Assembly (NCBI GenBank): GCA_973895155.1
Contig: OZ316895.1
Coordinates: 6,882,001-6,946,000 of the forward strand
Source of the DNA: Marsupella aquatica
Taxonomy: Eukaryota > Marchantiophyta
Direction of reading: 5' to 3'
DNA length: 64,000 nucleotides
Shown: positions 46,565 through 64,000 of the stretch, piece after piece
Layout of the letters: each line of letters opens with the position of its first letter
How positions within the stretch are numbered: the first letter of the stretch is position 1
The notes under the pieces: model-generated
What the model was told of the DNA's origin: nothing
Database searches by the model: none
The model's input: the letters and a program-made list of their open reading frames with translations, nothing else
Program-made: the position numbers and the translations under genes

Positions 46565-47640
46565 ACTCAATGAGAACAAAAGATGTTGCACGTCGGCCAA
46601 GAAGTCATTGAGAACAAAAGATGTTGTATCGGCCAAGAGGTTGTTGAGAACTAAGAAAGATGTCGTATCTATTAAGGATTGCTCTTAGTCTTATGACTCA
46701 TAGGTTACGATACTTTGGCTAACCACAGTTATATAGGGTCTTAGCTGAGGTTAGGTTAGTCGTGTGTGACCTTGTATATACCAAGGCTAGTGTAAGTCGC
46801 TGGTGTGTAGTGCTTGCTCATTGTAACGAAGAAACTTGAGGAAGAGAGAGCTTGTGTGTTCGATTACTCTGAAATAAAGTTAGAGTGTTCATGTGGACGT
46901 AGCCTTGGAGAAGAGGTGAACCACGTATGGATTGTGTCGACTACGTGTGCATGGTATGAGTCATGATTGTATCGTTGTAAAGGAAGACGTCATAATTCAA
47001 CAGTGTCGCCCAAGATCATTGAGAACAAAAGATGTCATGTTGGCCAAGATGTCAGTGAGAACAAAAGATATCGTGTCGGCCAAGAAGTCGTTGAGAACAA
47101 AAGATGCCATGTCGGCCAAGAGGTTGTTGAGAAGAAAGATGTCATCTTGGACAAGAGGTTATGGAAGAAATAGAGGCCGTGTTGCCAATGAAGTCGTTAT
47201 GCCAAAGGTTTTGTTAAGTATATTAACAATGTTGTTAAATAAGTACAAAATAACTCAATACCGGTGCGTTGCACAAAGAAATCATGTCGCCCAACATGTC
47301 ATTATGTGAAAAATGTGGTGAAGTAAAAAAATGTTGTTAAGAACGATGAAATTGTTTTGCTAAAGATGAGTTATATGAAAGACGTTGTCAAGTAAAAAGA
47401 TGTAGTTAAGAAAAAAAAAGTCATTTTGCCAAACATATTGCCAAGTAAAAAGTTATCATCAAGTAAAAAATTGACGTTAACCAAAAAGAAGATGTTTTGC
47501 CAAAGATGTTGTTATGTGAAAGATGTCATGAATAAAAAGACGTTGTTGAATGAGTAAAAAGATAATGTAGGGTCAAATGGGTCGTTATGTGAAAGATATT
47601 GTGAAATAAAAAGATGTTGTCAAGTAAAGTGTGCCCTTGG
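46565..47640 (+). repeat. ~36-bp minisatellite and its decayed extension
   Basis: Units gagaacaaaagatgtc-(atgt)tggccaag-aagtcgtt appear twice at 46575-46650 and about four times at 47015-47165. The second block is open in one frame and reads as a 12-residue repeat (SLRTKDVMSAKK). From 47200 to 47640 the words aaagatgttgtta and aagtaaaaaga recur in a decayed form. Confidence 0.75.
46700..46962 (+). mobile_element. LTR-like fragment with PBS-like site
   Basis: tgtggacgtagcc followed by gaaccacgta resembles the R-U5 part of many plant copia LTRs. tggtatgagtc at 46952-46962 resembles the tRNA-iMet PBS with two mismatches. Both LTR ends and any pol sequence are missing, and the minisatellite lies on both sides. 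Probably an old solo or nested remnant. Confidence 0.35.
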
Positions 47641-47889
47641 CCATCAACACCAGTGCTATGATCTTTATTATGTCTTTTGGACCTTATAACTTTTGTTTTT
47701 CTGGTAATGAATAATGTTTTATTTGATTACTAGCCTAGCGTATGTAATCCCCTATTGACCAAATAGGTATCTTTAATTTTAAGTCTACCAAGATTACACT
47801 AAAGTCAAAACTGCGATAAGTCACTAAAGTCAAAACTGCGATAAGTAAGATATTTAGAATATATCGCGTCAAATTTACATCAGAAAAAA

Positions 47890-48229
47890 CTTTCAAGTGG
47901 TTGAGCGAATCACACTCTCTTCTTCTGTAGCCATGCACGAGAAAATATGGGTACATTACAGGAGGGTGACAATGAAATCGATATTTTCTAAGTTGGACCC
48001 GTACTAACTAAAACTTCATCCGTACGGCTACTTAATTTCAGCACAAGCCACTCCATTTCGGGCTTGGCTTTGATAGTCTTGACTAGTAATCCTCTCGATC
48101 GAGACCAGGATGAAAACCCCAATGACAGAGGTTTGGAATGCAGTTTAAGTAGTGTACAACGATCGATCTGTGTTCCTTTGCTCGCCTTCACACTTGCTTC
48201 CAGCCTTCACACCCGAGATGAAAGCAGTC
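47890..48229 (+). promoter_or_regulatory. Conserved 5' flank of subtilase gene 2
   Basis: Same block as before gene 1: tggttgagcgaatcacactc, gagaaaatatgggtac and tttaagtagtgtaca. Probable core promoter and leader. Confidence 0.45.
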
Positions 48230-53353
<5,124 letters not shown>

Positions 53354-55549
53354 GAGGATGATAGACTGAGTTCCTTTGCCCACCCGTTCGGTACTCGAGT
53401 CCTCGACGGGTCATAATTGGCTCCGGACCAACCTAGTTTTTTTTCACCCGAATTGGATCGGTGTTTTGTCTACAGTCCCAATCTAAACAAGCGCTGCAAT
53501 GACTGGCAACCAATAGCTAGAGAAGCTGTTTATTACACTAGCTATGCTCACCATTTCAGCTGCAAACCTCCCAAACCTCTCCTTCCCGTTACGAGATACG
53601 ATATCAATTACTCCTTTTGATGCGCCCGAGTACGATGTGGGAGCAAGCAGCCCGCCTCGTTATGGGAATTTGCTTTGTTAAGCTAGGGTTAGTAATTTGG
53701 GCAGTGATAGGTAAGGGGAAACAGTTGCCCGGAACAAAATCCTGCAGAAACATAGTCTTCCTGTTGTGAAAAAGAGAGATTTAAGAGCCTGAAGAAGAGT
53801 TACCTTGTTAGGAACTTTCTCGGTTATTTTTCTCTTCTAGGGCCGGTCACGAAGAGTTTCCTTTTTCAATGCTACCTTGTTCCGGGCATTAATTGCTCAG
53901 GTAACTTTGTAATTGGGGTGGTTAATTACCACGAATAAATTTTGAATGACACGAGCGTACTGTCAGCCGGGTCAGCTAATACTTGGCAGTTTTTTTTTTA
54001 TTTTGAAATATGATTTGGAACAGCTGTTGTCCTTACACCTGGCTACCATTTCAAGAGTTTGATGTCCCCAACACCTGGCTACGGACAACTAAAATTTAGC
54101 ATCCCCTTATTTGTTCAGAAGCTGCTATCTCCATTTCAAGAATTTGCTATGTTCACCACCATTGGGCTGTGGCCAAGTGACTTTTGCATTCCCTTTTCTT
54201 TTCACTTAATTTAGCCCTCACTCCAATGATCATTTCGAGTACGTTCAAAACACAAATCATTTGCAGGAACTTCACAATTCACTCTATCTCATATATACGC
54301 GTACTATAATCTCCAAACACACAAAAGAATATATGCAGTGTTGTAGGAATTGAAGAGCATTTTACCTGAGCTTAATTTGGTGCAAGTCAAAGTATTGGGA
54401 GCACAACCGAGGATTGCCTGCCTACTACGTCCCATCAATCTAGCCTGTTGAGCTGAACATATCCTCGAAAAGGTTCAGCTTGCCCAAGATCTGAAGTGGA
54501 TACTTCAGGACGAATTTGGATACTCATAGTGAGCGGACATCAGAAAACATGCTTGAGATAAAACAGAGATCCAAAAGTTGTTCATAAAGTTTTCGAGGAT
54601 ATGTTCAGACTTGTTTATGGCAAATTTGTGCATATAGTTTGTCATAAAGTTTGCCATAAACAAGTCTGATAAAACCCAGCATTTTACAATTCGCCACTGC
54701 ACCTGGAAAAGCTACTCCGGGCATCGTCTTAAAAATGAGCTTCCTTCCAAAAGCGTCTGATCAGTGTGAAGTGAGACAGCCTATGTGAATAGTCCATGCG
54801 GATGATTGGGCAAAACAAACACTCGTCCATTTTATGAAAATACAAGTGGCGGAAAAGGATTTGGGCAGAACAAATCTAGCTGAATTTTCTGAAACAGGAC
54901 ATTACAATATTCAAGTGGCAAAAAAGGCATAACCATAAAATGACGCTGTAGAGGACTAGAGCAGCTATGCACAAATTATAAATAGTGTAAATGTACTTTT
55001 AAGTAGAACTCCATAATTATGTGCTGTCGAGTACAATTGTCTATTTTACACACATGCGTACTGTGGTGTACTTTGGCTTGCTCCAGTACCCAGGTGAGAT
55101 AGGTGAGATGAGACATTGATACAACCTTTAATTTGTTAAATCGAATGGTCCTAAAAAAAGTGTGTTTTCAATAGAAAGGTCAAGATTTGATCCCACCGTT
55201 TTCAAATTTTTTAAGCAGACGAAAGCAAGAAAATAGCGGGATCTTGTATTATATATAATGCTTGATATATGTTGCACAACAACGTTTATTATGTGTCGAT
55301 CTTTTACAGTCAATGATATCAGTTCCTCAATGACATGATCTCATACTGATCGAATGCCATATTTTGCGTACACAATGATATCAATTCCTTAATGACATCT
55401 CATACTGAATGCCATATTTTGCGTTGCTGCGTGTCTTATGCAGCACAAAGATATTGAGCTTGTATGCAATAAACATGCAATATGTTCTGTGCAACACAAA
55501 GGTATGCAACTAGTTTGCAATAAGCTAGTTTGCAATAGATGTACAAATG
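53354..55549. other. Spacer between gene 2 and unit 3
   Basis: To about 54980 it is the unit 2 3' flank (shared with units 1 and 3). A local inverted or direct duplication of cttgttta-ggcaaa and agttt(g/t)tcataaagtttt lies near 54590-54665. From 54980 to 55549 it is AT-rich; gatatca(gt/at)tcctcaatgacat occurs twice (55315 and 55378). No gene. Confidence 0.45.
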
Positions 55550-56107
55550 AGAAGGAGCGGACTTGCCAAATGGAAGGAACGAGAGTTAAACAAAATAAGC
55601 CAAACCTACATGGCAGCTGTGCCAAAAGGCAATATCCCTATTAACCAAGAGCCAAGCCAGAATGTCTTGAGTGGATCTACTTAATTATAATACTCCCAGC
55701 TTAAAGTCCGACTATCCACGAGGTTCGGAGAGTACAAAATTCAGCAATTTTTTTTGTTATTTACTTATTTTCGTAACGAGGATGACCAAGTTTTGCTTCG
55801 AGCACAATGGATGTTGATCAGTATTCTCACATTGTAATGCATAAATGTAACACAATGGATGAGTAAGTAATAATTTACGTAATTTGGCCTGTGTTTCAAA
55901 GCTGCCTACTAGCTTGAGGAATTAAAATTTGTTGCGGTTATAAGTTCCCCATTTGTATGAGGACACCTCCTGACCGCCAAACTCATTTAACGATAAACTC
56001 ATAAAGCTAATGAGCAAGACAATATATTTGCTAATAGTTTAAAAGTCAGAAACTGCGACAAATTAAGACTGCCTTCAGCAATTTCCGTCAGGTTTACATA
56101 GAAAAAG

Positions 56108-56509
56108 ACTTTCAAGTGGTTGAGCGAATCACACTCTCGTCTTCTGTAGCCAGCACGAGAAAATATGAGTACGTGACGGGAGGTGACAATTTACTCGATA
56201 TTTTCTATGCTGGACTCGTATCTAAAACTTTATCTGTTGCAAAGAGACGGCTGCTTAATTTCAGCTCGATCAGGCCACTCCATTTCTGTCAGCACATGCA
56301 GGGCATCGCTTTTGATAGTCTGAGAGCTAGTACCCTCGAGACCAGGAGGAGAATCCCAATGACAGAGGTTTGGAATGCAGTTTAAGTAGTGTAAGGCAGA
56401 TGTGCTCCGTTGGTCGCCCGGTTGCTCGCAGTCTACATTACCTTCAAGACAGTTTGCGCACCCACCAGTTGGTTAACTTCCTGCGTTCACACCCGAGATT
56501 AAAGCAGTC
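56108..56509 (+). promoter_or_regulatory. Conserved 5' flank of subtilase gene 3
   Basis: Carries tggttgagcgaatcacactc, gagaaaatatgagtacgtgac and gcagtttaagtagtgta, matching genes 1 and 2. Probable promoter and leader. Confidence 0.45.
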
Positions 56510-62034
<5,525 letters not shown>

Positions 62035-63150
62035 CTTCGCAGAGCATGTGGTGACGGTCACCGTTGGTGCCGGGCTACCCGCACCTGCCCCGTAATAGGA
62101 AGAGTATGCACAGAGCTCCTTTGCCCACCCGTTCGTTACTTGAGTCCTCTATCGACGGCCTACAATTGGCTCCGGACGAACCTAGGATTTTTTCCTGCCG
62201 AATTGGATCGATGCTACCGATCCTGACAAGCTGGCGTTGCCTGATCGATCTCTGCGCTAATATTGGTTTCTTGTCTCCAGTCTCAAGCTAAAGAAGCTCT
62301 GCAATGAGTAGCGATCAAGAACTAGAGCAGGTCTTTATACTAGCTACGCTCACCATTTCAGCTGCAGACCTCCCAGACCTCTCTGCCCGTAACAAGATAC
62401 GATATCAATAACTCCTTGTGCTGCACCCGAGTGCAGCAAGCAGCCCTCCGCTTTATGGGAGTTAGCTTTGTTAAGGGTTAATAATATGGGCAGTGATAGG
62501 CTAGGGGACACAGTTGCCCCTCACAAATCCGGCAGAAACATAGTCCCTTCGTGTTGTGAAAAAAGAGGGATTTAATAGCAAGAAGAGTCACCTTGTTAGG
62601 GGCTTAGTCAGATATTTTTTTCTTATAGGGCTGGTCACCAAGAATTTTCCTTTTTCAATATTACCTTGTTCCGGGCATGAAGTGCTCAGGTCAGTGTGTG
62701 CAATTGGGGCAGTTACCAAGAAATAATTTTTGAATGGCACGTAGTATCAGCAGGGGTAACTAATACTTGGCAGTTTGGGGATTTTCATATATGATATGGC
62801 CCCATCAATGTCTCCGTAACATTTGTAACAGCTGTTTGCCTCACACCTTCTGTTGCAAAAGTTTGGCGACGTCCCCAACTCCTGGCTACGACCAAGTAAA
62901 ATTTAGCATCTCCTTATCTTTTCAAAGGACCAAAAATGATGAAACCTCAGCTTTTGGTTCAAGTCTAATGATTGGGAGCATAACAGATTGTTTTTTCTGT
63001 GTTACAGCTCGCCTGCCTACTACATTTCATCAACCTGTAGGGCTGTACATGTCCTAGAAGGTTCAGCTTGCCGAAGCTCTGAAGTTGATACCTCAGGGGT
63101 GTATTTCCACACTCCAATAGTAAGCGGGCTTAAAACTTTCTAGCGAAGGT
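62035..63150. other. 3' flank of subtilase gene 3
   Basis: Includes the out-of-frame remainder of the last exon (to about 62097) and flanking sequence shared with units 1 and 2. No separate gene. Confidence 0.5.
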
Positions 63151-64000
63151 GCTGTTGGGTTAGTTCAGAGCATGAGCAGACTGAGGAATGCTTTGTGAGA
63201 ACTGATTTGGTGAGTTGCAACTTCTCGTTTTACAGCTCCTATTGTTTCCTTAGGGGCTGGTGATGATTGCCCTTTCCCAGTTACTGTCTTTGTTGGTTGG
63301 CCACCATCTCAGAGAACTGTCTTTGGTCATTACTTTATTTCTTGACTATATTTCAAAATGTCGTCAACTGAAGAACTACCAACTTTCCGGAACTAGTGTC
63401 TTTCTAGCTTCACGTTCAATCTTGGCTCTCCAGACTATCGGGAGACTTGGCTAGTTATGATATTGCTTTTCAGTGCAAGGTTTCATACTTAATCTACACT
63501 CTTGAAGCCTATGACAATGTGGGAATTCTAAGACGTTTTAAAAATGGGATTCGAATCAAACTCAGTCACAAAATTCGGCTGAAAAGAAGAACTCGTAAAA
63601 TGAATGTCAACCGATGGTAGGCAAAGCCAATATCACATGAAATCATTGTGAGTATTATTGCAGACAAGCCTGTGCGGATTTAGTCACGTCTCTCTAATTA
63701 GTGGTTTTGTAGGCTTGCATTCTTTGTTGAAGTCGAGTTCCATCACGTTATAACTCTGCGCCAAATTGACCACTGCCATATACGCCAGTTTATTCGCTTA
63801 TCGTCCCCGGAACTATAAAAAGGGAGGAGTTTGCAAGCTTCCAAGCTAAACTAAATAGAATTATTCGCGTTGTGTTTTCTGAGTTTGATAACCGCTCCTA
63901 ATACATATTTTGGCACCGGGTCGGCGTTGATAAAGTTAACTTCCTGGTTTCAACGAAGAAAGAACGTTGCACTCAATTTCTACTGCAATGAAATAAATGT
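63151..64000 (+). other. Right edge, possible promoter or LTR
   Basis: No gene. A TATA box (aactataaaaagggagg, TATA at 63814-63821) is followed about 95 bp later by ttttggcaccgggtcgg (63908-63924), which resembles an LTR end plus PBS of a gypsy-type element. The element, if any, continues outside the window. Confidence 0.35.

Overview
The window is nuclear DNA of a land plant. Split genes with GT-AG introns, apoplastic subtilisin-like proteases, a Ty1/copia element primed by initiator tRNA-Met, a CACTA-type (tnp2) transposon and an EDM2-like PHD cluster all point that way. The small-intron style and 10-exon subtilases would fit a seed-free plant, but I cannot fix the taxon from sequence alone.

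Layout. (1) 0-12 kb: a segmental-duplication unit with an intact 10-exon subtilase (gene 1, 4745-9983), flanked by non-coding sequence. Two copies of a ~350 bp block (375-745 and 11757-12095) suggest that another duplication unit lies just left of the window. (2) 12.5-18.1 kb: a higher-order minisatellite, then an unrecognised seven-exon minus-strand gene that is complete except for one frameshift and carries a triplicated intron/exon boundary. (3) 18.25-24.58 kb: a full-length copia retrotransposon with 295 bp LTRs (3 differences), ATGTC target duplication, PBS and PPT, but a broken gag-pol. (4) 24.6-33.4 kb: repeat-rich sequence with a small SAM-domain ORF (minus strand), an array of GATAAATTTATC palindromes, two TATA boxes and a Ser/Pro/Arg-rich ORF with one in-frame stop. 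(5) 33.4-45.7 kb: a decayed CACTA-like transposon module on the plus strand. In order it holds an EDM2-like PHD/zinc cluster, a tnp2 transposase, a Transposase_24-like second gene with a ~0.4 kb MITE in an intron, and then the 3' half of a RAD5/RAD16-like SNF2 helicase gene abutting the transposase reading frame. (6) 46-47.7 kb: a CACTA-like terminus, an LTR-like fragment and a 36-bp-type minisatellite. (7) 47.8-63.1 kb: two more subtilase units. Gene 2 (48230-53353) is intact; gene 3 (56510-62034) has a late frameshift that removes the C-terminus.

How it fits together: this is a tandem subtilase cluster whose first and second visible members are separated by ~36 kb of mostly transposable sequence. 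All three paralogues share ten exons with identical phases and keep the D/H/N/S catalytic residues, so they probably encode secreted, prodomain-processed serine proteases. The most unusual content is the transposon island. It has a host-like chromatin-reader (PHD) module and a SNF2 helicase fragment collinear with CACTA transposition genes, and several in-frame stops with few frameshifts, which resembles methylation-driven C-to-T decay.
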